Part shown: in pieces, positions 22,423-54,129 of the stretch
Layout: every line of letters starts with the position of its first letter
Numbering within the stretch: position 1 is the first letter of the stretch
Origin: Cristatella mucedo
Taxonomy: Eukaryota; Bryozoa; Phylactolaemata; Cristatellidae
Direction: 5' to 3'
Length of the DNA: 64,000 nucleotides
Assembly: GCA_009760855.2 (NCBI GenBank)
Contig: WPIO01000009.1
Coordinates: forward strand, 3,937,001 to 4,001,000
Position numbers and translations under genes: made by a program
The notes under the pieces: generated by a model
The model's database searches: none
Seen by the model: only the letters and a program-made list of their open reading frames with translations
Told to the model about the DNA's origin: nothing

Positions 22423-23114
22423 GTGATTCCGAATAACAACAGGCTACACAGTCGGACAGCTCAACCATCTATGTCCAGTGACGAAACTGGCGCCGGGCAA
22501 GCAGCGGTGCGTACGCTCTGGAGTCCGGGACTGCCGATTGCCTGCTACGGGGCAGGCCTTAACACTTTTAATGCTTGCCTTCCAATCGAAACTCTCGCAG
22601 AGCATGATGCGCCCGGAACGAAACATCTTGCCACGCTTGCCATACAGTGGGACCGCTTGCTTCTCGAGCAAGAGCAAGAGCAAGAGCAAGAGAAGGAGGA
22701 GGAAGAGGAGGAGCTGCTGCTGCCACTGTTACATGCAGCCACAGTCATGAGCTACGTCACGGCTAGGTGGACCCCGCCGGCAACGCCCTCCGGCAATGCG
22801 AGTCTGCCCAATCAGTCTTCTTTGCATCGCCGCAGTGTGCAGGTCCAATTACCTCTGCCTCTCACCAATGTCAGGCTCCGAGCGTTTTTGCGGCCAGAAT
22901 GAGCACCGAGCACGGGTGCTGCCACTGCCAGCGCACTGCACGCACCCAGGCAGGCAGGCAGCAGTCAGTGACCCTGCCCGCGGCCTCGGCGAGCGGCCTG
23001 CTCGATGCGGTGGCGGCAGCATGCGATAGTGGCAGTGCTGACACGAGCCAAACGGCAGCGGCGACGTGGCCGCAGAGCAGCAGCAGCAGCGCACACCGGT
23101 GGGACCGGTGGCAC
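22423..23114. other. GC-rich RAB1 3' flank
   Basis: Several overlapping open frames on both strands, none with family motifs and some driven by short GAGCAA and GAGGAA repeats near 22670-22712. Best explained as RAB1 3' UTR/flank. Confidence 0.45.
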
Positions 23115-30761
<7,647 letters not shown>

Positions 30762-31620
30762 TATAATTTGGCTTGAGTGTGGGCGGTCCGGAGCTGAGAC
30801 GCTCGATCGGCAGGTCCCTTAGACCTTGCACTTCCTGCTGCAATATGGCCACTATTAAGTGGTAGGGGGTGTGGTGACATTCCTTACGGCGGTGGATGAC
30901 GTATCAGCAAACGTGGCACACGTGGAAACTCCACCAAGCAGACAGGCCCACTTTCTTACGCTAGACGTAGCTTGAACAATTGCTGTTTACCCAATATAGC
31001 TACCGCTACCAGCGTACGGGCCCGTCGCCGTAACCTCTTAGGCTACCGGCGTTTGGGTACCGCCCACTTTCCCAAACATACTTGCGCAGACAAAACACTG
31101 AACTAGTACAGGAGTCACGCGAACTACTGAGAAATAGTGCAGGAACGCACTTAGTCGGACATTCACCAGAGCAGCTTCGGTGACTTCATGCGGTAATAAA
31201 AGGCCGCCCGCATTCGACAAAAACGAGTTACTGTTCAAACGGAAAGCGAAACCATGTGATGGAAATTGCCCGAGGAAATTATGTCGGATCCCGAGCATGA
31301 CTATGAAGGAGATAATTTGAATTTTAGTAATCCCGCATCAGTAGTAGCTTCAAGTACGTGAGCTTGGCCAAGAGATCGCAAATCGGCGTTGCGTACAGAG
31401 CGGCCAAGTTCAGGAAATCGTTTTCGGCCCCTAAAACTGCAGTCTTAGTACTTAAAATGTTAAATATATTAATAAATTAGGTTTTAAAAATCGTCAGGCA
31501 CTCTTCGGATTGACAAGTAAACCGGACATCCAAGTTACAAGGCAGGAAGCCAGCCGGGGCGGAAGAGGGCGCGTCTCACCACTGTGGTGTCACGTGACCC
31601 AGCATAGCGACGCTAAACAA
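30762..31620. promoter_or_regulatory. Shared upstream interval of RAB1 and AK7
   Basis: 859 bp between the two start codons, which face away from each other. No repeat element is recognised here, unlike nearly all other non-coding parts of the window. A forkhead-type TGTTTAC lies at about 30983. That it is a two-way promoter is inference from layout. Confidence 0.55.
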
Positions 31621-44958
<13,338 letters not shown>

Positions 44959-45073
44959 GGCTGCAGCGGCGGCGCCACGCTTTCCCAGCCGCCACAGCTG
45001 CCGCCAACGGCGGCAGCTGTGGCGGCCGCCGGCAAAAAGGCGGCTCCTGGAGCGTTGCTCGGTCGCGGTGGCC

Positions 45074-45180
45074 TCGCTGCCCTGAGCGCGGCCTGGGTCG
45101 CCACGCTACCCTGAGCGCAGCCTGGGTTCGCCTCGCGCTGAGCGCGGCCCGGGGTCGTCGCTTCGCTGCCCTGAGCGACG
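45074..45180. repeat. 29-30 bp tandem repeat, about 3.6 units
   Basis: Units beginning CGCTGCCCTGAGCGCGGCC, CGCTACCCTGAGCGCAGCC and so on, in the AK7 3' flank. Confidence 0.8.
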
Positions 45181-45639
45181 TTGGAGTGCCAACGGTTTCC
45201 TTGTAAATACACTACCGCTTTCTACTCGCCCGACTTTCGCTCGCGCTCGCTCGATTAAGCGGAGGCTCCGAAGACTGACCAATCTATAGAAGGCTCCGAG
45301 AATATCCGGTCTGCGGGCTTCCGGACTCGAAGTCAAGTCGAATTAAGTCAATTCGTGTCTACGCATCTGCAAGCGCCGGGGACGAATCTCACGATTAAGC
45401 GCATGAGGGCAGTGCAAACGCCTGAAGCGCACGCCAAGCAGCCATTTCAGCCAACTGAATGGCTGGAACTGTGGGCATGTGACCGGACAGAGGAAAAAAG
45501 GACAGAGTCTGGCTAGCGATGGCGGTGATGCTACTCGAGGCTGGGTAGCGGCTGCGCGCGACGTGGCATTGCGACCGTCTTCGCACGGTCCGCCATACCG
45601 AGGGGCGTCTCTTGTTGCCTCAGATTTCGGCGGGCGGGC
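45181..45639. other. AK7 3' flank, nothing recognised
   Basis: No clear AATAAA on the plus strand and no repeat match. Confidence 0.4.
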
Positions 45640-45714
45640 TACAATAATAATATTATTAGCAATAGTAATAAGTTTAAATATAGCACCCGCAGAGAAAAAA
45701 AATATGTGTGCATA

Positions 45715-45772
<58 letters not shown>

Positions 45773-45950
45773 CTCTCCCTTCCTCCATCTTTCTTTCTCT
45801 CCCTCTCTCTCTCTCTCTCTTTCTCTCTCCCTCTCTCTCAATCTATCTCTCCTTCTCCCTATCTCTCTACCTCCCTCTTTCTCTCCCTCTACTTTTCTCT
45901 CTCTCTCTCTCTCTCTAGGTACTTTACTTACGCTGTAAAGGAAGCATTTA
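45640..45950 (-). mobile_element. L2-like LINE family A 3' end, split by a microsatellite
   Basis: Left piece: AATAATAATATTATT tail and TAGCACCCGCAGAGAA. Right piece: TCTCTAGGTACTTTACTTAC and GCTGTAAAGGAAGCATT. In intact copies these are joined by TTAATCTCTTTCTAGG; here that CT-rich arm has become a 200-base CT array. Confidence 0.75.
45719..45917. repeat. (CT)n microsatellite, interrupted
   Basis: Pure CT for about 45 bases, then CT mixed with CCT, TTC and ATCT units. Confidence 0.95.
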
Positions 45951-46002
45951 CGTATCGTTAATGAGATAAATGCATAGCGCCAATACGCTTCAAATATAAA
46001 TA

Positions 46003-46125
46003 TGATTCATTTGCATAGCGTCCTAAGCGAACTGAATCTGTGTCCAGCCGCTTTATATATGCCGAAGGGTCGAGCCCACAAACTCGGTCGTAAAGGCGAG
46101 CACCTTAACCGCTGGGCCAAACCAG
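46003..46125 (-). mobile_element. tRNA-derived SINE, family 1
   Basis: Reverse strand: GCGTCCTAAGCGAACTGAAT stem-loop, then tRNA-like head ending CTTAACCGCTGGGCCAAACC. Confidence 0.78.
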
Positions 46126-46139
46126 GGCGGCGCTTAAGT

Positions 46140-46236
46140 ATACAGAGAACGATTCACAGGAACCCTAAAGTAAATGCTGCGAAGAAAAGATGGGTGTTTA
46201 GCTTCTATTTAAACGTCAAATCAGAGAGTGTCGTGA
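46140..46236 (-). mobile_element. L2-like LINE family A, left half of a split copy
   Basis: 3' UTR and last codons (TTTAGCTTCTATTTAAACGT, AGAGTGTCGTGA). It stops at the Polinton target site; the next LINE segment resumes at 61237. Confidence 0.8.
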
Positions 46237-46560
46237 TAAACGTGTCTTTAACCCGATGATGGCGGAACCTCAAATCGGCTTAGACTGGTTCTTAATATGG
46301 CTCCGCTCGCGCTTCGCCATGTTAAAAACCAGTTTAAACGGGTATTTGAGGAACCTCCATTATCGGGTAAAATATAAGTTTTTATAAAATTAGCATATTA
46401 CAAGGTGCTGCAGCAGAAAGTAGAGATTTGATTACGAAACAATATGAGCTTCAGCAGTAGACAGGTGAAATCATTTCTTAGTATGAAAGGGTCATACGAA
46501 GAAAAGGATACTATAAGAGCTGATGAGCAATACAAGGAATATGCTAACAAGATTAGAGAC
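46237..46560 (+). repeat. Polinton left inverted terminal repeat
   Basis: The first 140 bases match the reverse complement of the right end closely (shared TTAGACTGGTTCTTAA, GCGCTTCGCCA, CAGTTTAAAC, AACCTCCAT). The match goes on more weakly through GCAGCAGAAAGTAGA and into the first codons of the next frame. Confidence 0.85.
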
Positions 46561-47118
46561 ATTGTTCATACGAAAATTGGTATACAACCAAAGTATCATT
46601 CTTCTAAGAAAGAACTGAGTAAACTTATATAATTTCACTGAATGAGGAAGCTCTTAATCCAGCTAATACAACAGGAGAGTATTATAGGTGAGGGGATGAG
46701 AAGTATTGTGGATATATAAATAGGATTCTTATCACTATTAAGCATAAGACTGGAAGTTGAGAAGACTATCAGCATAAAGCTATAGCATTAGATGATTCGT
46801 TGAAGCTTAAATGTGAGAATAATCCTTAACGAGATATAGATGAGTATTCTTGGAAGGATAATGAAGCGTATCTAGATAATATCAAGAGGATTAAAACTAC
46901 AATTGAAGTGAATACAAGAACAAAGATTGCATATCCTTCAACGTTTGAATGAGATACTTGCAAAGTTAAGGGGTAATAGCTTACCTAGAGTTACGGATTG
47001 TAATGAGTGGGTATTTTCGAGTGAAGATGGTTACAGAGTTCATGCGTATCTTAATCTCCTACTTAGTTCATTGAGTATCGCTTATGAGGGTAATTTATTA
47101 TGTGGTGTTAATATGACT
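46444..47118 (+). pseudogene. Polinton left-arm gene, broken, unidentified
   Basis: Opens MSFSSRQVKSFLSMKGSYEE at 46444 inside the terminal repeat; the uninterrupted part ends at 46632. After a +1 shift the reading goes on as SLNEEALNPANTTGEYYR and further, with TGA three times and TAA once, to about 46960; another frame (46927-47118) ends CNEWVFSSEDGYRVHAYL.... No family recognised. Similar N-terminal codons exist in the opposite terminal repeat on the minus strand. Confidence 0.5.
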
Positions 47119-47136
47119 TAATTAGGGAATAATAAT

Positions 47137-47462
47137 AATAATGACACACTTGATAAAGCGCCCTCAGAGAACTTAATCTCTCTAGGCGCTTTACATTTAC
47201 TGAAAAGGAAACACGATGGAATGATTAGTAACAGAATGCTCAATAAACAACAAGAATAACATGGCTAGGGGTGACATGCACAGCGTCAGCATGCAAGTGT
47301 GGTTAGTGGCAGCATGCACAGTGTCAGCACGCATAAGCACATAAAGGACGAATCAGAGGGACCCAGTAAATGCTGTGCTGAATAAGCGCGTTTTTAATTT
47401 CTTTTTAAATGTTGTCAAGTCAGGGGACGTCTTGGCGAAAGTTAGGAGTGAGTTCCAGACTT
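47137..47462 (-). mobile_element. L2-like LINE family A, 3' end, inside the Polinton
   Basis: AATAATAATAATGACACTTGATAAAGCGCC tail and stem-loop (quoted in part), 3' UTR and last codons on the minus strand. It separates the left-arm gene from the next Polinton segment. Confidence 0.9.
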
Positions 47463-48254
47463 CTGTTATAAAGGAAAACTCAAAAGTATTGTTCAAGTGA
47501 GAAAATTATTGCTTTATGTGATGAAACGCGCCTTACGTAGCTTACTTTACTAGAGAGAGGATTGGGGTGAGAGTCTTTACAAGCTAAAGATATTACATCA
47601 TTGTTTGTTTTCTATAAAACCTTTAACAATTTTACAGAAATATTCACTTATTTCTTCAAATGCTTGAATGGGATGGGAGGAACAATTAACTCATTTAACA
47701 ATGGTATCTAATTCTGTCCGTCCATCGGCAGTCCTTCAATTTAACCTATTATAGGTAAGGTAATTAGAACTGAGAGGTTTGAGCTTCATTTATGAGTTGG
47801 CCTTTCGCATGATTACAGAGGTAGATATTGTAGGCATGAAGATGATGACTTTTAATCCCTTTTAGCTCTCTCTTTTTTTACATAGAAAATGAATAGAGAT
47901 AAAGCTATTCAAGATGAAATCAAGCATGTAAGGAGAAATTTTGATTACTCAACACCTATCCGAGGTAATCTCTTACCTTGCATTATGGTTTAGGATTATC
48001 TTGAAAACATCCTCAACATTATGACAACCATTAAACTATTACCAAACTCCCAACACGATCACTTAATAGTTGTAAACGGTTGTTGCTACGAAGTGAATTC
48101 ACCTGATACACAGACAGAAACTACCATTTTGAGTCTACTACTGATTACATTCTAACAGCTGATCAATATTTGTCTAGATTGCCAGACTTGCTTTCCACCA
48201 AGTATTGTAATTTTATTCGTAACATGGAGTTAAAACCACTTTTCAGTTACACCG
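47463..48254 (+). pseudogene. Polinton segment with broken frames, unidentified
   Basis: Plus-strand fragments only, such as ILTADQYLSRLPDLLSTKYC then ELKPLFSYTGEV, ending SSEEYDEFL at 48335. The look is that of a decayed Polinton gene; I cannot name it. Confidence 0.35.
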
Positions 48255-48752
48255 GTGAAGTTTCTTCTCTTGCTTTACATTTTTCTATCGATTCATTTTT
48301 ATTTAGCAGTGAAGAATATGATGAGTTCCTATAAGAAGAAGATACCTAACCTAAGAGACGAGTTTTCTAAGAAAAAGTATGCCTACCTTACAGCTGAAAG
48401 CGATAGGATTAGATCTTTTTTGAAGAAGGTAACGGTAGCTTTATACATATTTCAATTCTTAATAATCCTTACGGGTGTTCTTACCGCGATGATCAGTTCT
48501 TACATAAACGAACTCAATAAAATTCGTCAAGATTCCATAGTTTCAGCTGGTGTAGGTTCTGTAATACGTTCAGCTAATAGCGTCATTTCACAAATTGAGA
48601 AAAGAAAACACTCCTAACTAGTTTTCAACGATAAGTTACTAGAAAAGGTGATCAACACGTTATCTAATGACGAGGTTACTCAAGATGAGTTGCAGGAAAT
48701 AATCATTGATGGAATGAACTCTGCAAGACTAACCATGGTTGAGAACGTTTAA
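48255..48752 (+). pseudogene. Polinton two-helix membrane protein gene, one internal stop
   Basis: Frame 48255-48617 (120 codons) starts MKFLLLLYIFLSIHFYLAV and has a second hydrophobic segment around VALYIFQFLIILTGVLTA, with a basic loop between. After TAA at 48615-48617 the same frame runs on without a stop (LVFNDKLLEKVINTL...) to TAA at 48750-48752, so the original product was about 165 residues. Function unknown. It converges on the integrase gene, 32 bases away. Confidence 0.5.
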
Positions 48753-48784
48753 CTCTTCTCTTACAAATCTTCTCTTAACGTTAT

Positions 48785-49588
48785 TTATCCAATATCTAAT
48801 TGTTGACCTCGCATAAACATCATCCTGCCTGTTGTGTGAACCGTCAACGAATATTTTGCACAATATATAGCTCTTCTTCTTTTCTTTTCGCTTTCACCCT
48901 CTCCGTCTTCTAAAAAGTATCCAACAGTAATTTCTAATTCTGAAAGATTCTCACCTTTGTATTCTGGTTTATTTATCTTTACGTTTTTATTTTTTTATTG
49001 TTTCTACCGGTTTCTTACCAATTATCGCAGTTTCGCTATTGTTCAAATAATCTATTACTTTCGGAGAGTTCTTAACTCACTTTCTATTTTTTCACCATTT
49101 CCTGCTTTCAGCTCTTTTTCATACTGATACACGAATTTTTTCGCAGCAACATTTCTGTTCATTTTCTCAACCATCGCAGCATTATTATTAGTTACCGCTT
49201 CTACAATTATCACATTATGTTTTTCTATTTCATTGTTAAATTCTCATTTTAATTCTGATTCAGGATCCACAGTTATTACCTTTAGTCACTTGAGTTTACT
49301 TTTTCAGTAGATGCTTCTAATAGTTTTACTCGTATCTCTAGCAGTCTTTGTCTTTAATGGTCTAGCATCTTCATATCTGCTCGTAACATCAATAACGCAT
49401 AAGACATACTTATAACCTTTGTAATTGGGTAAGTAGAGTATATCAGCTTGATAGTAATCGTTTGGTATGGTGACATAAAAGAAGCCGCTAGAAATGTTTC
49501 TAGGTCTACCGTTAAATACTTGACCAATAGCAGCATTCTCATCATATCCTCCATCTTTTTTTCATTCATTTAGTGCTTTGAAAGACAT
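48785..49588 (-). pseudogene. Polinton integrase (retroviral type), broken
   Basis: Catalyses strand transfer of the element into target DNA in intact copies. Minus strand from ATG at 49586-49588 (MSFKALNE). Seen: VFNGRPRNISSGFFY, YYQADILYLPNYKGYKYVL with the first catalytic Asp, VITVDPESEL with the second, and the late MNRN, YQYEKELKAG and IDYLNNSE segments of Polinton integrases; after a frameshift near 49075 comes a C-terminal LEITVGYFLEDGEG module. Within the core four stops occur, all TGA. Dead copy. Confidence 0.8.
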
Positions 49589-50084
49589 TTCTTCTATTTA
49601 ATATGTAGCTTTGATTTGAAATTCATGTAAAGTAGAGGTAAAGTCTCCTAACGTTTAAGATATATTTAAAGCTAAAAAATTATAATTAATTTGTATCAAT
49701 TGTAAACCTCCAATCATAGGACGTTACAAGTTTATGTCTTCTTACTGTGATAGGGATGAGAACAAAACTGACTTTACAAGCGATGCTAAAGTGTGCATGA
49801 AGTATTAAAAATTGGTTTGCAAGACTTATTCGAAAACGTCTCATATATTTTAAAGGTAAAAAAGAATGCGAACTATGCATTCATTGGTTGGGGGATGTAC
49901 ACCAATCAAATCTAGAAAAATATTCTTAAATTACTGCGAATGTACTTTATTCATTAAACATACATGTTCAGATCTATTTTACAGGATAGTTGAAGCGATG
50001 ATCATGATATTTCATACCACTAGGTATACATGAAATATCACACAGTTTCGAGTGGTATCATTTCTAATATTTAACCTATTATAC

Positions 50085-50310
50085 TCATGTAACTCTGTAG
50101 GAGATTAGGAGACTGACATTTGTGCTTCCAGTACCACTAATAACTTTAAATCCAAATGGAGTTCTAGTAAACGCGGCTTGGTATCCCGACACTCCATTAA
50201 CATTCATTATTCCGATATCGCCTGCTGGTAACGCAATATTCAAGTTTTGAGATAGAATTACGCACTATAACCTCCAACCAAATGTAAAAAAAAACAATTA
50301 TTATAGGAGG
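50085..50310 (-). pseudogene. Polinton structural gene, C-terminal remnant (putative)
   Basis: Minus-strand frame NLNIALPAGDIGIMNVNGVS, then FTRTPFGFKVISGTGS and SLLISYRV to TGA at 50085-50087. The beta-rich, Gly/Pro-punctuated ending suits a jelly-roll capsid protein; this is inference from look and position. Confidence 0.35.
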
Positions 50311-50456
50311 TTTATTATTAGTAGTTCAAATGTAGCTGGTAGAGAAATTCAAGTGGCTTTCATTCAATTTTGGCTTCTATTTCTAACACGTATAATCGTA
50401 GCAAGCATTGCGCTTCATATTGCGGAAGTATCTCATCTTCAATCAAGCGTCTAGAC

Positions 50457-50623
50457 GAGCAATTCTCAACCTGTAAGTCGCGACCATTTCACAGAAGTCG
50501 CCTAAGACCATCGGAAAATACGCATTTCCACATTTCGTACACAATAATTTTATGGCTGGGGGTCACCACAACATGAGGAACTGTATTAAAGGGTCGCGGC
50601 ATTAGAAAGATTGAGAACCACTG
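50457..50623 (+). mobile_element. SPIN-like hAT element, complete and non-autonomous
   Basis: 167 bp flanked by GTCTAGAC on both sides (50449-50456, 50624-50631), the 8-bp duplication typical of hAT. Ends: AGCAATTCTCAACCTG and AGATTGAGAACCACTG as inverted repeats. Inner blocks CGCCTAAGACCATCGGAAAA and TGAGGAACTGTATTAAAGGG agree with my memory of the SPIN family. No transposase. Confidence 0.88.
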
Positions 50624-50639
50624 GTCTAGACCATAAGAA

Positions 50640-51000
50640 TTTTATTTCTACAGGTTTCTTACAGTCTCCATCATGAATCATGCCATCAGGACCATAACAA
50701 TACCACTAATCTTCAGAGAAGCAATAATTAGCGTTAGTTACGATACTTTTGAATTTCATTTTTACTAACTGTGCAATCTTTGGTTCAAATATTTTCCAAA
50801 AAGTAATGGTGCTCTTAATTCTAGAATTTGATTGCTTATATATTTCTCAATTTTTCTGCATATCATTTCTTGAATCCTTTTTGTCAACTTTCACATTTCC
50901 AAAGATTACGTCGTTACCTGATATCGAATATACTTCGAATACATCATTTTAAATCTCATAAACTCTAAACACTCATCCCTACCTTACTCTATTTATCTAT
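50640..51000 (-). pseudogene. Polinton gene remnant, unidentified
   Basis: Minus-strand readable pieces such as NANYCFSED and WYCYGPDGMIHDGDCKKP separated by a TAG; cysteine-rich. Not recognised. Confidence 0.25.
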
Positions 51001-51009
51001 AATACAAAG

Positions 51010-51425
51010 TGGTTTAAATTAATCGATGGGAATTTGAACTTCGGGTGGTTTCAATGGTCAGAATGCAGCACCGTTACCATTAACGATGAGATCGAGTTCC
51101 GTTTCAGAGATCATGATGTCAACTTTATATCCGTTAGCAGTTAGATTAGTCGTGTACTTGACAGTGACATCTAGGACGTCAGTACTCCTAGGCGATTGCT
51201 CGTTGAATCTAAGATCGATAAACTGGACTGAGTGTAGCGCAACATTATCAGGAAGATGGATTCAGTTCCATCTACGTTTTTGGGCACACCTAAGAACTGT
51301 TTCCTAAACTGAGTAAAATCGATGTAAATTATAGCGCATTGAGCTTGTGAGAAGTTGTTTAAACGCATTAATTCTGGGTATCGGCTTCTGTGGTTATTTT
51401 CAGATTATGGCACTGTCATTGGATT
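51010..51425 (-). pseudogene. Polinton structural gene, distal part (putative)
   Basis: Minus strand: FLGVPKNVDGTESIF, shift, then NVALHSVQFIDLRFNEQSP and TDVLDVTVKYTTNLTANGY to about 51060. It is cut off from its upstream part (54130-55330) by the L2 B insertion. Identity as a capsid gene is inference from its place between polymerase and integrase. Confidence 0.35.
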
Positions 51426-51539
51426 AATGGCTGTTGCGATTTATGACAGTTGCATATAAGTAACGGGCGGCAAAGGCCCTGGAGTCAGTTCGAGGATGTC
51501 GGGTGCGCAATCGTGTACTGGCCCGCTGCGGCGTCTGTG

Positions 51540-54120
51540 TGAATGTAATGTATCTCCGTCTGTAACTCCACAAAGTCATAAAGACCATGTGGGTGTTACG
51601 CAGGAGAGTTTTGTATAGCGCACTCACAGCCTAAGTGGCTTTCGGTACGCATTCGGTAGCCAACAGACTTCGTCTCACGCAACAAAGAGAAAGTGGCAAG
51701 CATAGCAGAGTCAGGAGAGCAGTTGAGGTAGTGACGTAGCGTAGAAGTAGCAGTTCAGGACCGCTGAAAAGGATGTGCCACAGTCGGCAGTAGGAGATGT
51801 GGAAGCGAGTTCCACAGTCTAGGACCTGCAGAGCTAAAGCTTCTGTCGCCAACGGTCATTAAGCGGAGGAATGGGACAGCTAATTTATTATCCACACAGG
51901 ACCTGAGGTCGCGAACAGGCTGAAACGGATGCAGCAGTTCAGCTAGGTACGAAGGAGCCAAGCCGTGGCGGGCCTTGTGGGTAAGCGTAAGAACTTTGCT
52001 CTGTATCCTTTGCTCAACCGGCAACCATCCTAGCTCTTTTAGCAAAGGAGACACGTGCTCAAACCGCTGGGAATTGAAGACTAGCCTTGCAGCCATATTC
52101 ATTGTCCGCTGTAGTGGCATCATTGCTTTCTTTGGCAGCCCAGCCAAAAGGGAATTACAATAATCAAGCCGAGGCAGAACTAAAGACCTAGCTAACTTTT
52201 TTACAAGCCACTGTGGCAGACAGCTCCTAATCTTGGATAGGGATCGAATGTGATGGCTAGCTGTAGAGGCAGTCTTCTGAATGAAGCTTTTGAAATTGAG
52301 GCAGCTGTCGAACACGACACCTAAATTTCGAGCACGTGGTGATGGTCGCACAATAGCATCACCTATTAGAACAGCAAAGCCTTTTAATCCAGCCACACGC
52401 TTAGGGTGTTCTATGAGCAGCAGTTCGGTTTTATCATCATTTAAATCCAGGAAGTTTTCCAAAATCCGGGATCGAATGTCGGCAAGGCAAGCATTCAGTT
52501 TCTCAGTTGCCGCAGCAGATTCCGACGGTTTGAATGACAAATACAACTGAGTATCATCAGCATAGAGGTGATATCCTATTCCACGGGCCTTAATCACTTT
52601 TCCCAGAGGTTGTGTGTTAATGGAGAACAGCAAGGGACCGAGTACAGACCTTTGAGGGACTCCACAGGTGACCCTTGTCTTTTGTGAGACCTGCCGCCCA
52701 CACGACACGGATTGAACACGATCAGACAAATAGGATTTAAACCAAGCCAGTGCTTCGTCTGCCAGACCGATCGTTGTTCTCAATCGTTCAAGCGGAACAT
52801 CGTGATCAATGGTGTCGAAGGCAGCAGACAGATCTAGCAGAGCTAGATCAATGACATTCCTGTCGTCGTTGCCACGTAGAATGTCATTGTTAGCACGGAG
52901 GAGAGCAGTTTCAGTGGAGTGCTGCCTCTTGAACCCTGATTGAAATGTTTCTGACAGTCCATTATTTTCAATATGTTCGACTAGCTGCTTAGCAACAATT
53001 TTTTCAAGAATCGTTGATAAGAACGGAAGAAGGGAAACAGGGCGATAGTTTGCTAGGACCTCTGTGTCTAATCCGGGCATTTTAAGAATAGGTCTAACGA
53101 TTGCCGATTTGAAGGTCTTGGGGACGACCCCTCTTCCCAAAGAAGCATTAACAATCTTGGTTATGGCAGGGCTAAGTTGGTCTGCTAGTGAAGACCATAG
53201 AGATGAATGTATAGGGTCTTCAGGAGACGAGCTCTTTTTGCTAGACCTTATTAAGGCAGCCACATCGCTTGCAGAAACATCGGAGAACCTTTTAAGGAAG
53301 GTCGCAGGTTGAGGAACGGCGATTGCTTTGGTTGGAGGGGGCTTAATGGAGGCACAAATGTGCACAATTGTTTCAGTAAAGAAGGCGGAAAACTTTTCGG
53401 CAGAGTCCTTAATATCTGGGGAGTCAGACCTCACAGCATTGGCCAGTAAATGGTTTACTGTCTTATAAATCTGTTTAGGACTAGCAGGAATTCAGCTTTC
53501 GAGTGAAAAAAGAAGCCCTGGCTTTTTAAGCGTTCGGGTGTAAACTCCAAGGAAGTCTTTGAAATTGACTAGATCTGCATCAGACACCGATTTATTGAAA
53601 CGACGTTCAAGACTGCGCTTAACCCGGCGCATCTTTAGGAGTTTTTTCTAAATTTAAAGGAATCTCCGCGACTCTGTACATGGATAAAATGAGCGGAAGC
53701 ATACTTGTCAAGAGCACTCCTTAGTGTCATGTTCACTGCATCAGTGAGGGTATCGAGGCTGCCGGTAGAGTCTGAATGCAGATCAAGAAGACCTGCACCG
53801 CAAACAGATTTTAAAAATTGGTTTATGTCAATGCTTTGTAAGTTATGTCGCTTGAAAAGTTCGACATTACCCTGTACGTACAAGGGAGCAGGGACAGTAA
53901 ACGAGACCGAACAATGATCTGAGAGGGTCAGCGGGCGCACCACATGATCAGTGGGGAGGACATTCTTGGTGATCACGAGATCTAGAATATGGCCACCGAC
54001 GTGAGTGATATGATTAACACGTTGGACGAAACAAAAATTCTCCAGACAGTCAAGAAATGAGCGGATCTGGCTGTTGCTAGGGTTGTCAACATGAATATTG
54101 AAGTCGATAGGATGAACGCT
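51540..54120 (-). mobile_element. L2-like LINE family B, 2.6 kb, long RT frame
   Basis: Minus strand. A 559-codon frame (51755-53434) holds a near-complete reverse transcriptase: FQSGFKRQHSTETALL, motif A LLDLSAAFDTIDH, motif B GVPQRSVLGPLLF (R in place of the usual G), motif C YADDTQLYL, and the C-terminal CNSLLAGLP to RSFSSAGPRLWNSLP. Upstream, across one frame break, 53635-53976 keeps the end of the endonuclease (PLTLSDHCSVSF). Truncated at its 5' end; inserted in the Polinton. Confidence 0.95.
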
Positions 54121-54129
54121 ATTGATCTA

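Noticed and set aside
31023-31036. X-box-like site (GTCGCCGTAACC) upstream of AK7
   Set aside because: The two half sites overlap instead of being spaced as RFX sites are.
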